Source: Salinicoccus sesuvii (GTDB lineage: Bacteria; Bacillota; Bacilli; Staphylococcales; Salinicoccaceae). From it: a stretch of 64,000 bases of DNA. Below are positions 32,896 to 42,384 of this stretch, piece by piece. The notes under the pieces are model-generated. The model saw nothing but the letters and a program-made list of their open reading frames with translations, made no database searches and was not told where the DNA came from. Each line of letters opens with the position of its first letter. Positions within the stretch are counted from its first letter, which is position 1. The stretch lies in NCBI RefSeq assembly GCF_042648145.1, contig NZ_JBHRWV010000001.1, forward strand, positions 62,001-126,000, given 5' to 3'. A program made the translations under genes and the position numbers.

Positions 32896-35800
32896 TTGAT
32901 AGATGTAAATAGATTTGAATATATGAAAATAGGTCTGGCTTCATCAGAAAAGATTCGTTCTTGGTCTTTCGGGGAAGTCAAAAAACCCGAAACAATCAAC
33001 TACAGAACACTAAAACCCGAAAGGGATGGTTTGTTCTGTGAGAAAATTTTCGGTCCAACGAAGGACTGGGAATGTAGTTGTGGGAAATACAAGCGTGTTA
33101 GATACAAAGGCATGGTTTGTGACCGTTGTGGTGTAGAGGTAACACGTGCAAAAGTAAGACGTGAGAGAATGGGGCACATCGAACTTGCTGCTCCAGTCTC
33201 CCACATCTGGTACTTCAAGGGCATCCCGTCCAGAATGGGACTACTACTTGATATGTCTCCACGTTCACTTGAGGAAGTCATTTACTTTGCTTCCTATGTT
33301 GTAATCAAGCCAGGTTCCACAGGACTTGAGCCAAAGCAACTCATGACCGAACGCGAATATAGAGAGTACTACGATAAGCACGGTAATACCTTTACAGCGA
33401 AAATGGGTGCTGAGGCAATCAAAGAACTACTCATGGATGTCAATCTCGAATCAGAGCTTGACATCCTGAGAAAAGAACTTGAAACAGCGACTGGCCAGAG
33501 ACTGACCCGGGCGATTAAACGTTTGGAAGTTGTCGAATCATTCCGTAGTTCCGGCAATGACCCGTCATGGATGATTCTCGACGTGCTGCCGATTATCCCA
33601 CCGGAAATCCGTCCGATGGTTCAGCTTGATGGCGGACGCTTCGCTACAAGCGACCTGAACGATTTGTACCGTCGCGTAATCAATCGTAACAATCGCCTGA
33701 AGCGTCTGCTCGACCTTGGTGCTCCTGGCATCATTGTTCAGAATGAGAAACGCATGCTACAAGAAGCTGTAGATGCACTAATCGATAATGGACGTCGCGG
33801 CCGTCCGGTCACAGGACCTGGTAACCGCCCGCTTAAATCCCTTTCGCATATGCTTAAAGGTAAGCAAGGGCGTTTCCGTCAGAACCTTCTTGGTAAACGT
33901 GTCGACTATTCCGGTCGTTCCGTAATCGTTGTCGGACCAAGTCTGAAGATGTATCAATGTGGTCTTCCTAAAGAAATGGCGCTTGAGCTATTCAAGCCTT
34001 TCGTAATGAAAGAGCTTGTTGCACGTGAAATGGCAACAAACATCAAGAACGCTAAGGGCAAAATCGAACGCATGGAAGACGACGTATGGGATGTGCTTGA
34101 AGATGTCATCAAAGAGCATCCGGTTCTTCTTAACCGTGCACCGACGCTCCACCGCTTAGGTATTCAGGCATTCGAAGCAACGCTTGTCGAAGGCCGCGCC
34201 ATCCGCCTTCACCCGTTGGTAACAACAGCGTACAATGCCGACTTTGATGGTGACCAAATGGCAGTCCACGTACCGCTTTCCAAGGAAGCACAGGCGGAAG
34301 CACGCATGCTGATGCTTGCTGCTCAGAACATCCTTAACCCTAAGGACGGTAAACCGGTTGTTACACCATCACAGGATATGGTACTTGGTAACTACTACCT
34401 GACACTCGAAAGAGAGTTCACAAAACGCGAGGGACACATCTTCAAAGATGCGAATGAAGTCGTCATGGCTTATCAGAACGGCTATGTACAATTGCACACA
34501 CGAATTGGGCTGCATACCGATTCACTCGAATCTGCAAAGTTCCCTGAAGCGCATAAAGGCAAGATTCTGATGACAACCACAGGGAAAGTTATCTTTAACG
34601 AAATCATGCCGCCATCTTTCCCTTATCTTAACGAACCGACAAGGGAGAACCTAGAATTCCAGATACCGGATCGTTATTTCGTATCTGTCGAATCACTCGG
34701 TGAAGGTGGTCTTGCTGAGAAGTTCAAGGACGAGCCGATTGTTCAGCCTTTCAACAAGAAGTTCTTGGGTCAGATCATTGCTGAAGTCTTCAATAAGTTC
34801 CATATTACTGAAACGTCAGTTATGCTTGACCGCATGAAGGATCTCGGATTCAAATACTCCTCTAAAGCTGGAATTACAGTTGGTGTATCTGATATCGTCG
34901 TTCTGCCGGATAAGCAGCAAATCATCGATGAAACAGAAGAGAAAGTCGAGAAGGTTCAAAAGCAATTCTCTCGTGGTCTGATTACCGAGGCAGAACGCTA
35001 CGGTGCAGTCATCGAATTGTGGACAAGAGCCAAAGACGTCATTCAGGATCGTCTAATGGCTTCCCTTCACCGTCTCAACCCAATCTTTATGATGAGTGAC
35101 TCAGGCGCCCGTGGTAATGCCTCCAACTTTACACAGCTTGCAGGTATGCGTGGTCTCATGGCCAACCCGTCTGGACAGATCATCGAACTCCCAATCAAAT
35201 CCAGCTTCCGTGAAGGACTGACAGTACTCGAGTACTTCATCTCCACACACGGTGCTCGTAAAGGTCTTGCCGATACAGCACTGAAGACGGCCGATTCTGG
35301 GTATCTTACAAGAAGACTGGTTGATGTAGCACAGGATGTTATCGTCCGCGAAGAAGATTGTGGAACAGACAAAGGACTTCTTGTCCGTGCATTGACAGAA
35401 GGATCCGAACTCATTGAACCGTTTATCGATCGTTTGGAAGGCCGCTATGCTAAAGAAACGGTAAGACATCCTGAAACAAAAGAGATCATTGTAAAAGCGA
35501 ACGCACTCATCACGCCTGAACTGGCGAAAGAGATTGTAAGTAGTGGTCTTGAAGAGATGTACATCCGTTCTGCATTCACTTGTAACACGCGTCACGGTGT
35601 ATGTGAGCGATGCTACGGTAAAAACCTTGCGACAGGTGAAAAAGTCGAAGTCGGTGAGGCAGTCGGTACAATTGCTGCCCAGTCTATCGGTGAGCCGGGT
35701 ACACAGCTTACAATGCGTACCTTCCACACAGGTGGGGTTGCCGGAAGTGATATCACGCAGGGTCTTCCACGTATCCAGGAGCTTTTCGAAGCGCGTAACC

Positions 35801-36519
35801 CGAAAGGTCAGGCAATGATTTCCGAAATCCGCGGTGCGGTTACGGACATTGAAGTCGTTAAAGATCGCCAGCAAGAGATCAAAATTAAGGGTGAGCAGGA
35901 AACGAAGACGTACACAGCACCTGCGACAGCGCGTGTGCTTGTGGAAATCGGAGACCAGGTCGGTCCTGGTGAAATCCTTACAGAAGGTTCGATTGAACCA
36001 AAAGAGCTTCTCGGAGTGGCAGGTTTGAACCATACTCAGGAGTACCTCTTGAAAGAAGTACAAAAGGTATACCGTATGCAGGGTGTTGAAATCGACGATA
36101 AACACGTCGAGGTCATGGTCAGACAGATGCTCAGAAAAGTAAGAATCATCGACGCCGGAGACACATCCCTCCTCCCAGGCTCACTTGTAGATATCCATGC
36201 ATTCACAGATGCAAACAAGGAAATCTTTAAGAAGCGTAAGAGACCGGCGACTGCTAAGCCCGTACTTCTCGGTATCACTAAAGCATCGCTTGAGACAGAA
36301 AGCTTCCTTTCCGCAGCCAGCTTCCAAGAAACAACAAGAGTTCTTACAGACGCTGCAATCAAAGGTAAGCGCGATGAACTTCTTGGCCTCAAGGAGAACG
36401 TTATCATCGGTAAGCTGATTCCGGCAGGTACAGGTATGCCGAAGTATCGCGATGTAGAAATTGATGTAGATAAGAGCGATCAAGCACTAGAAAGAGAAGA
36501 AGTACTGATCGAAGATTAA
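32896..36519 (+). CDS. rpoC: DNA-directed RNA polymerase beta' subunit
   Basis: 1207 residues from TTG 32896, with GGGAGG eight bases upstream. N-terminal zinc-binding CSCGKY...CDRCGVEV, catalytic Mg motif NADFDGDQMAVH, trigger loop region and C-terminal zinc site (CNTRHGVCERCYGKN). Collinear with S. aureus RpoC to the end (KENVIIGKLIPAGTGM). 37 bases after rpoB. Followed by a hairpin terminator, and no L7Ae-family gene between it and rpsL. Confidence 0.99.
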   Translation: MIDVNRFEYMKIGLASSEKIRSWSFGEVKKPETINYRTLKPERDGLFCEKIFGPTKDWECSCGKYKRVRYKGMVCDRCGVEVTRAKVRRERMGHIELAAPVSHIWYFKGIPSRMGLLLDMSPRSLEEVIYFASYVVIKPGSTGLEPKQLMTEREYREYYDKHGNTFTAKMGAEAIKELLMDVNLESELDILRKELETATGQRLTRAIKRLEVVESFRSSGNDPSWMILDVLPIIPPEIRPMVQLDGGRFATSDLNDLYRRVINRNNRLKRLLDLGAPGIIVQNEKRMLQEAVDALIDNGRRGRPVTGPGNRPLKSLSHMLKGKQGRFRQNLLGKRVDYSGRSVIVVGPSLKMYQCGLPKEMALELFKPFVMKELVAREMATNIKNAKGKIERMEDDVWDVLEDVIKEHPVLLNRAPTLHRLGIQAFEATLVEGRAIRLHPLVTTAYNADFDGDQMAVHVPLSKEAQAEARMLMLAAQNILNPKDGKPVVTPSQDMVLGNYYLTLEREFTKREGHIFKDANEVVMAYQNGYVQLHTRIGLHTDSLESAKFPEAHKGKILMTTTGKVIFNEIMPPSFPYLNEPTRENLEFQIPDRYFVSVESLGEGGLAEKFKDEPIVQPFNKKFLGQIIAEVFNKFHITETSVMLDRMKDLGFKYSSKAGITVGVSDIVVLPDKQQIIDETEEKVEKVQKQFSRGLITEAERYGAVIELWTRAKDVIQDRLMASLHRLNPIFMMSDSGARGNASNFTQLAGMRGLMANPSGQIIELPIKSSFREGLTVLEYFISTHGARKGLADTALKTADSGYLTRRLVDVAQDVIVREEDCGTDKGLLVRALTEGSELIEPFIDRLEGRYAKETVRHPETKEIIVKANALITPELAKEIVSSGLEEMYIRSAFTCNTRHGVCERCYGKNLATGEKVEVGEAVGTIAAQSIGEPGTQLTMRTFHTGGVAGSDITQGLPRIQELFEARNPKGQAMISEIRGAVTDIEVVKDRQQEIKIKGEQETKTYTAPATARVLVEIGDQVGPGEILTEGSIEPKELLGVAGLNHTQEYLLKEVQKVYRMQGVEIDDKHVEVMVRQMLRKVRIIDAGDTSLLPGSLVDIHAFTDANKEIFKKRKRPATAKPVLLGITKASLETESFLSAASFQETTRVLTDAAIKGKRDELLGLKENVIIGKLIPAGTGMPKYRDVEIDVDKSDQALEREEVLIED

Positions 36520-36524
36520 TAAAG

Positions 36525-36557
36525 GGGGCCTTCTCCTATGGGAGGGCCTGTTTTTTT
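36525..36557 (+). terminator. Terminator after rpoC
   Basis: GGCC-TT-CTCC / GGAG-GGCC hairpin (36527-36536 and 36541-36548) followed by TG and seven T. Confidence 0.85.
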
Positions 36558-36568
36558 AGTGTATATTG

Positions 36569-36597
36569 TTGACATCAAATAGGTCAGATGCTATTAT
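36569..36597 (+). promoter_or_regulatory. Promoter of rpsL-rpsG-fusA
   Basis: TTGACA (36569-36574), 17-base spacer, TATTAT (36592-36597), a near-perfect sigma-A promoter 50 bases after rpoC. Confidence 0.88.
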
Positions 36598-36656
36598 TAT
36601 TAAGGTTACTCTATATGGGATCAACGAGATCAGTATGGAGAGACAAAATGTTGAAA

Positions 36657-36684
36657 TGTAAGATTTAATTCTTACACATTTTTT
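36657..36684 (+). terminator. Attenuator-like hairpin in the rpsL leader
   Basis: TGTAAGA / TCTTACA (36657-36663 and 36670-36676) followed shortly by six T. It lies about 50 bases after the expected start point and 58 bases before rpsL, so it could limit readthrough into the operon. Confidence 0.55.
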
Positions 36685-36741
36685 ATACCCTAAAAATGAA
36701 CCACCTGGATGTGTGGGATTAATGAAGAGAGGAGGAATACC

Positions 36742-37158
36742 ATGCCAACGATTAATCAGCTAGTTAGAAAACCTCGTCAGAGTAAAGGCAAAAAATCAGG
36801 CTCACCAGCATTGAACAGAGGCTTCAACAGCCTTAGAAAGCGTATGACGGATGAGAGTGCACCTCAGAAACGTGGTGTATGTACGCGTGTCGGAACAATG
36901 ACACCTAAGAAACCGAACTCCGCTCTACGTAAATATGCGCGTGTGAGACTTTCTAATACTATCGAAGTAAACGCATATATCCCTGGAATTGGACACAATC
37001 TTCAGGAGCACAGTGTTGTACTAATCCGTGGTGGACGTGTAAAAGACCTTCCTGGTGTACGTTACCACATCGTACGTGGTGCGCTTGATACTTCCGGTGT
37101 TAACGACCGTAAGCAAGGCCGCTCACTCTATGGTACAAAACGCCCTAAGAAAAAATAA
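36742..37158 (+). CDS. rpsL: 30S ribosomal protein S12
   Basis: 138 residues from ATG 36742, with AGAGGAGG upstream. The frame from 36709 has no RBS. The streptomycin-relevant lysines are unchanged (TPKKPNSALRKYARV and RGGRVKDLPGVRYH). Decoding-centre protein. First gene of rpsL-rpsG-fusA. Confidence 0.98.
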   Translation: MPTINQLVRKPRQSKGKKSGSPALNRGFNSLRKRMTDESAPQKRGVCTRVGTMTPKKPNSALRKYARVRLSNTIEVNAYIPGIGHNLQEHSVVLIRGGRVKDLPGVRYHIVRGALDTSGVNDRKQGRSLYGTKRPKKK

Positions 37159-37204
37159 TCTATCCATAAGGGTAGGATAATAAACTTTTGAAAGGAGGAT
37201 AACT

Positions 37205-37675
37205 ATGCCACGTAAAGGACCAGTTGCTAAAAGAGACGTATTGCCAGATCCGATTCACAATTCCAAACTTGTGACTAAGCTTATCAACAAAATGATGGTG
37301 GATGGAAAGCGCGGTACATCCCAAAGAATTCTCTACTCAGCATTCAACCTTGTACAGGAACGTTCCGGCAGAGATGCAATCGAAGTTTTTGATGAAGCAA
37401 TCGAAAACATCATGCCAGTACTTGAAGTTAAAGCACGTCGTGTTGGTGGTTCAAACTACCAGGTACCAGTAGAAGTACGTCCAGATCGCCGTACTACTCT
37501 TGGACTTCGTTGGCTCGTAAACTACGCACGTCTGCGTGGGGAAAAGACAATGGAAGAGCGCCTAGCGAATGAAATTCTTGATGCTGCCAACAACACAGGT
37601 GGAGCTGTCAAGAAGCGTGAAGACACACACAAGATGGCTGAAGCAAACAGAGCATTCGCTCACTACCGTTGGTAG
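37205..37675 (+). CDS. rpsG: 30S ribosomal protein S7
   Basis: 156 residues. N-terminal MPRKGPVAKRDVLPDP and family blocks RRVGGSNYQVPVEVRPDR and HKMAEANRAFAHYRW. It nucleates 30S head assembly. AAAGGAGG lies upstream. Confidence 0.98.
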   Translation: MPRKGPVAKRDVLPDPIHNSKLVTKLINKMMVDGKRGTSQRILYSAFNLVQERSGRDAIEVFDEAIENIMPVLEVKARRVGGSNYQVPVEVRPDRRTTLGLRWLVNYARLRGEKTMEERLANEILDAANNTGGAVKKREDTHKMAEANRAFAHYRW

Positions 37676-37738
37676 TAGGCAGCGCTCAATTCGCCCAGCC
37701 TAATTTCATCCCATTCCTGGAAGGAGAAAAGGATACTA

Positions 37739-39820
37739 ATGGCAAGAGAATTCTCTTTAGAAAAAACGCGTAATATTGGTATCATGGCCCACATCGATGC
37801 CGGTAAGACGACGACGACTGAACGTATTCTTTATTACACAGGCCGTATTCACAAGATTGGTGAAACTCACGAAGGTGCATCTCAGATGGACTGGATGGAG
37901 CAGGAACAAGAGCGTGGGATTACGATTACATCTGCTGCCACAACTGCGCAGTGGAATGGTCACCGCGTAAACATCATCGATACACCAGGTCACGTAGACT
38001 TCACAGTTGAAGTTGAACGTTCCCTCCGCGTACTTGATGGTGCTGTAGCTGTGCTTGATGCACAGTCTGGTGTTGAGCCGCAAACAGAAACTGTTTGGAG
38101 ACAGGCGACAACTTACGGTGTTCCCCGTGTCGTATTCGTCAATAAGATGGATAAAATCGGAGCTGACTTCGATTACTCTGTGAACACAATTAAAGAACGT
38201 CTACAAGCGAATGCACACCCTATCCAGTACCCAATCGGTGCCGAAGATAACTTCACTGGCATTATTGATCTGGTAGAAAACAAAGCATTCCACTATAATA
38301 ACGACCTTGGTACTGAAATCAATGAGATCGAAATTCCTGCTGAATATCAGGATAAAGTTGACTCTTTGAGAGAAGGCCTGGTTGAAGGACTTGCAGATGT
38401 AAATGAAGATATCATGGAAAAATACCTCGGCGGAGAAGAAATTTCAGTTGATGAACTGAAAGCTGCTATCCGTCAGGCAACATGTGATGTTGAATTTTAC
38501 CCAGTACTCTGTGGTACAGCCTTCAAGAACAAAGGTGTTCAATTGCTTCTGAATGCAGCAATCGACTATCTTCCATCACCACTTGATGTTAAACCTATTG
38601 TTGGACACAAGAAGGATGATGAAGATGAGGAAATCATCGCAAAGCCGGATGACTCCGAGCCGTTCGCAGCACTTGCGTTCAAAGTAATGAGTGACCCATT
38701 CGTAGGTAAACTTACTTTCTTCCGTGTGTACTCCGGTACACTGAATGCAGGTTCATATATCAGAAATACTACGAAAGACAAGCGTGAGCGTGTCGGACGT
38801 ATTCTGCAAATGCACGCGAACTCCCGTGAGGAGATTTCAACTGTATACGCAGGAGATATCGCTGCAGCAGTAGGACTTAAAGATACTGGAACTGGAGATA
38901 CACTATGTGACGAGAAGACTCAAGTCATTCTCGAATCAATGGAATTCCCTGAGCCTGTTATCCACCTATCTGTAGAACCTAAATCCAAAGCGGATCAGGA
39001 CAAGATGTCAAATGCACTTGTCAAGCTTCAGGAAGAGGATCCTACATTCACAGCGCACACTGACAACGAAACTGGACAAGTCATCATCGGTGGTATGGGT
39101 GAGCTTCACCTGGATATCCTTGTTGACCGTATGAAACGTGAATTTAAAGTTGAATGTAACGTGGGTGCACCTATGGTATCCTACCGTGAAACATTCAAAA
39201 AACAGGCTTCTGTTCAAGGTAAATTTACGCGTCAATCTGGTGGTCGTGGTCAATATGGTGATGTTCATGTTGAATTCACACCTAACGATGTCGGCGGCGG
39301 TTTTGAGTTCGAAAACGCAATTGTCGGTGGTGTTGTACCACGTGAATATATCCCATCCGTTGAAGCAGGTATTAAGGATGCCATGGAAAATGGTGTACTT
39401 GCCGGCTATCCAATGGTAGACGTTAAAGCGAAACTCTTTGATGGTTCTTACCATGATGTTGACTCCTCAGAAATGGCCTTCAAAGTTGCTGCTTCACTCG
39501 CACTTAAAGAAGCTGCTAAAGTCTGTGAGCCGATTATCCTTGAACCACTCATGAAGGTTGAAATTGTTATGCCTGAAGAGTACATGGGAGATATCATGGG
39601 TGATGTTACAAGTCGTCGCGGCCGTGTTGAAGGTATGGCTGCACGTGGTAACGCACAGATCGTCAATGCTTTCGTACCACTTTCAGAAATGTTCGGTTAT
39701 GCGACTAACCTGCGTTCAAACACGCAAGGTCGCGGAACTTACACAATGACTTTCAGTCACTACGAAGAAGTTCCTAAATCCATTTCTGAAGAAATCATCA
39801 AGAAAAATAAAGGCTCATAA
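37739..39820 (+). CDS. fusA: Elongation factor G
   Basis: 693 residues. G-domain motifs AHIDAGKTTTTERIL, DTPGHVDF and NKMDKIGAD, switch region EQERGITITSAATT, then domains II-V. GTP-driven translocation. AAGGAG lies 8 bases before the ATG. Confidence 0.99.
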   Translation: MAREFSLEKTRNIGIMAHIDAGKTTTTERILYYTGRIHKIGETHEGASQMDWMEQEQERGITITSAATTAQWNGHRVNIIDTPGHVDFTVEVERSLRVLDGAVAVLDAQSGVEPQTETVWRQATTYGVPRVVFVNKMDKIGADFDYSVNTIKERLQANAHPIQYPIGAEDNFTGIIDLVENKAFHYNNDLGTEINEIEIPAEYQDKVDSLREGLVEGLADVNEDIMEKYLGGEEISVDELKAAIRQATCDVEFYPVLCGTAFKNKGVQLLLNAAIDYLPSPLDVKPIVGHKKDDEDEEIIAKPDDSEPFAALAFKVMSDPFVGKLTFFRVYSGTLNAGSYIRNTTKDKRERVGRILQMHANSREEISTVYAGDIAAAVGLKDTGTGDTLCDEKTQVILESMEFPEPVIHLSVEPKSKADQDKMSNALVKLQEEDPTFTAHTDNETGQVIIGGMGELHLDILVDRMKREFKVECNVGAPMVSYRETFKKQASVQGKFTRQSGGRGQYGDVHVEFTPNDVGGGFEFENAIVGGVVPREYIPSVEAGIKDAMENGVLAGYPMVDVKAKLFDGSYHDVDSSEMAFKVAASLALKEAAKVCEPIILEPLMKVEIVMPEEYMGDIMGDVTSRRGRVEGMAARGNAQIVNAFVPLSEMFGYATNLRSNTQGRGTYTMTFSHYEEVPKSISEEIIKKNKGS

Positions 39821-39873
39821 TCAGCACCACTTGATTTTTAAGCCCGAATCATTTATAAGTGATTTAGAAACAC

Positions 39874-39903
39874 CTCGAGCGGGGTAAGCCCGCTTCGAGT
39901 TTT
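39874..39903 (+). terminator. Hairpin between fusA and tuf
   Basis: CTCGAGCGGG (39874-39883) with CCCGCTTCGAG (39889-39899), one bulge, followed by four T then AATAAAA. A weak terminator or attenuator ahead of tuf. Confidence 0.6.
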
Positions 39904-39942
39904 AATAAAAATACAATTACTTTTTAAGGAGAGGTATACGAA

Positions 39943-41130
39943 ATGGCAAAAGAAAAATTCGACCGTTCCAAAACGCATGCCAATATTGGTACAATCGGTC
40001 ACGTCGACCACGGTAAAACAACTCTGACAGCTGCTATCGCAACTGTTCTTTCTAAAAGAGGATCTGGCGAAGCGCAAAGCTACGACATGATCGACAACGC
40101 TCCAGAGGAAAAAGAACGTGGAATCACAATCAATACTTCCCACATCGAGTATGAAACTGAAAAGCGTCACTATGCGCACGTTGACTGCCCAGGACACGCT
40201 GACTACGTTAAAAACATGATCACTGGTGCTGCTCAAATGGACGGCGGTATCCTCGTTGTTTCTGCAGCAGACGGTCCAATGCCACAAACTCGTGAGCACA
40301 TCCTGCTCTCTAAAAACGTTGGCGTACCAGCACTTGTTGTATTCCTAAACAAAGTTGACATGGTTGACGACGAAGAACTTCTTGAACTCGTTGAAATGGA
40401 AGTTCGTGAACTTCTTTCCGAGTATGACTTCCCTGGTGACGACATCCCTGTAATCGCTGGTTCTGCTCTCAGAGCGCTTGAAGGCGATGAGTCATACGAA
40501 GACAAAATCATTGAACTCATGGAAGCTGTGGACACTTATATCCCAACTCCAGAGCGTGATTCTGACAAGCCATTCATGATGCCAGTTGAGGATGTATTCT
40601 CTATCACTGGTCGTGGTACAGTTGCTACTGGTCGTGTTGACCGTGGACAAATCAAAGTCGGTGACGAAGTTGAAATCATCGGTCTTGCTGAAGAATCCAG
40701 CAAAACAACTGTTACAGGTGTTGAAATGTTCCGTAAGCTTCTTGACTATGCTGAAGCTGGCGACAACATTGGTGCACTTCTCCGTGGTGTATCCCGTGAC
40801 GACATCCAACGTGGACAAGTACTTGCTGCGCCTGGATCCATCACTCCACACACACAGTTCAAAGCAGAAGTTTATGTACTTTCAAAAGAAGAAGGTGGAC
40901 GTCACACTCCATTCTTCGGTAACTACCGCCCACAGTTCTACTTCCGTACTACGGACGTAACTGGTGTAGTTAACCTTCCTGAAGGTACTGAAATGGTTAT
41001 GCCTGGTGATAACGTTGAGATGGCTGTTGAGCTTATCTCTCCAATCGCTATTGAAGATGGTACACGTTTCTCCATCCGTGAAGGTGGACGTACTGTTGGA
41101 TCAGGCGTTGTAACTGAAATCACTAAGTAA
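39943..41130 (+). CDS. tuf: Elongation factor Tu
   Basis: 395 residues. GTPase motifs GHVDHGKTTL, DCPGHADY and NKVDMVDDEE. C-terminal domains II/III with GRGTVATGRVDRGQIKVG. It delivers aminoacyl-tRNA. AAGGAGAGG lies upstream. Ends in a strong terminator. Confidence 0.99.
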   Translation: MAKEKFDRSKTHANIGTIGHVDHGKTTLTAAIATVLSKRGSGEAQSYDMIDNAPEEKERGITINTSHIEYETEKRHYAHVDCPGHADYVKNMITGAAQMDGGILVVSAADGPMPQTREHILLSKNVGVPALVVFLNKVDMVDDEELLELVEMEVRELLSEYDFPGDDIPVIAGSALRALEGDESYEDKIIELMEAVDTYIPTPERDSDKPFMMPVEDVFSITGRGTVATGRVDRGQIKVGDEVEIIGLAEESSKTTVTGVEMFRKLLDYAEAGDNIGALLRGVSRDDIQRGQVLAAPGSITPHTQFKAEVYVLSKEEGGRHTPFFGNYRPQFYFRTTDVTGVVNLPEGTEMVMPGDNVEMAVELISPIAIEDGTRFSIREGGRTVGSGVVTEITK

Positions 41131-41148
41131 TCGAATGATTATTTAACA

Positions 41149-41170
41149 GGAGCCGTAAGGCTCCTTTTTT
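41149..41170 (+). terminator. tuf terminator
   Basis: GGAGCC-GTAA-GGCTCC followed by six T. Confidence 0.93.
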
Positions 41171-41176
41171 GTATCA

Positions 41177-41218
41177 AAAATAAGGCTGCTCTCCCTTTGG
41201 AGAGCAGCCTTATTTTAA
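41177..41218. terminator. Terminator of the M20 amidohydrolase cluster (bidirectional)
   Basis: Perfect 14-bp stem TAAGGCTGCTCTCC / GGAGAGCAGCCTTA (41181-41194 and 41199-41212), with A-rich sequence before and T-rich sequence after, so it works for the leftward cluster and backs up the tuf terminator. Confidence 0.88.
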
Positions 41219-42384
41219 TTTTTAAAGCCGAGAGCAACTTTGACGAGTGATTCGACTCCAGCTTTCATTCCCTGCTCATCGATGTCAAACATCGGATGAT
41301 GATGCGGATAATCAGCATTTATATCGCTATTTTTAACACCGGTGTAAAAGTAGGCACCAGGAGTGTTCTGGAGGAAGTAGGAGAAGTCTTCGCCTCCCAT
41401 AGAGGGTGAATTCTCCAATTTTTCTTTTACATATGAAGCATCTTCCAAGACATTCAATACATGATCCAGTTGTGCATTGTCGTTGATTAATGCAGGATAG
41501 CCATCGGTATAATCCAAGTGGCATCTGACCCCGAAACTCGACTCGATACCACGAGTAATCTCTTCCATACGTCCTCGGACCATCTCTTTCATATCTTTAT
41601 CAAAAGTTCTGACTGTTCCACTGACAACCGTTTTACTCGGGATGACATTGAAAGAAGAACCACCATTGAATGTCGCCACTGTTACTACTGCAGATTTCAA
41701 TGGGTCTATTGTTCTTGAAACAATACTCTGCAGCTGCTGAATGAGCGAAGCCGCAGCAACAATCGGGTCGATGGCTTCGTGCGGTTCCGCACCATGTCCA
41801 CCGCGTCCTTCCACTTCAATTGAAAATGCATCAGGACTTGCCCAAGCGTGATCGTAAGTATATGCCAATGTTCCTACGGGGAACTGACTCGATACGTGTG
41901 TGCCGAAGATATAATCGACATCCTCCAGTGCGCCGTCCTCGACCATGGATTTTGCTCCCCCTGGTAGAAGTTCCTCTGCATGCTGATGGATGAAGACGAC
42001 GTTGACAGGTAATTCATCCTTATGGTCAGCGAGGATGCGTGCTGCAGTGATGAGTATCGCTGTGTGGGCATCGTGTCCGCAAGCATGCATCACCCCAGCT
42101 ACAGTCGACTTGTATGGCACGTCTTTTTCATCCTCAATCGGCAGTGCATCGAAATCTGCGCGCAGGCCGATTGTCTTGAAACTATCATTGACCTGCAAGC
42201 GGGCAACGATGCCATTACCCCCAACATTACGTCGAACATCAAAACCGAGGTCTTTGATCTGATCGTATATATACTGCTTCGTGTTTTCTTCCTGGAAGGA
42301 GACTTCCGGGTGCATATGCATATGTCTGCGGATATTTACCATATCCGAGTAGTGTTTTTCTATTTCATTGGTGAGATCAATCAT
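41215..42384 (-). CDS. M20D-family amidohydrolase, copy 1 of 3
   Basis: 389 residues. Di-metal M20 peptidase with MHACGHDAHTAIL (Cys, His, Asp ligands), HQHAEELLPGGA (catalytic/ligand Glu pair) and MGGEDFSYFLQ. The bacterial exchange (lid) domain is inserted at about 180-295. Enzymes of this family cleave N-acyl amino acids, hippurate or indole-acetyl conjugates; the substrate here is unknown. Last gene of the three-gene operon. Its ATG overlaps the stop of copy 2 (CAATGA). Confidence 0.93.
   Translation of the reverse strand: MIDLTNEIEKHYSDMVNIRRHMHMHPEVSFQEENTKQYIYDQIKDLGFDVRRNVGGNGIVARLQVNDSFKTIGLRADFDALPIEDEKDVPYKSTVAGVMHACGHDAHTAILITAARILADHKDELPVNVVFIHQHAEELLPGGAKSMVEDGALEDVDYIFGTHVSSQFPVGTLAYTYDHAWASPDAFSIEVEGRGGHGAEPHEAIDPIVAAASLIQQLQSIVSRTIDPLKSAVVTVATFNGGSSFNVIPSKTVVSGTVRTFDKDMKEMVRGRMEEITRGIESSFGVRCHLDYTDGYPALINDNAQLDHVLNVLEDASYVKEKLENSPSMGGEDFSYFLQNTPGAYFYTGVKNSDINADYPHHHPMFDIDEQGMKAGVESLVKVALGFKN

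Noticed and set aside
35101..36105. Long open frame (334 codons) on the minus strand opposite rpoC
   Set aside because: It lies wholly inside the strongly conserved rpoC frame, has no family resemblance, and is explained by codon bias of the sense strand.
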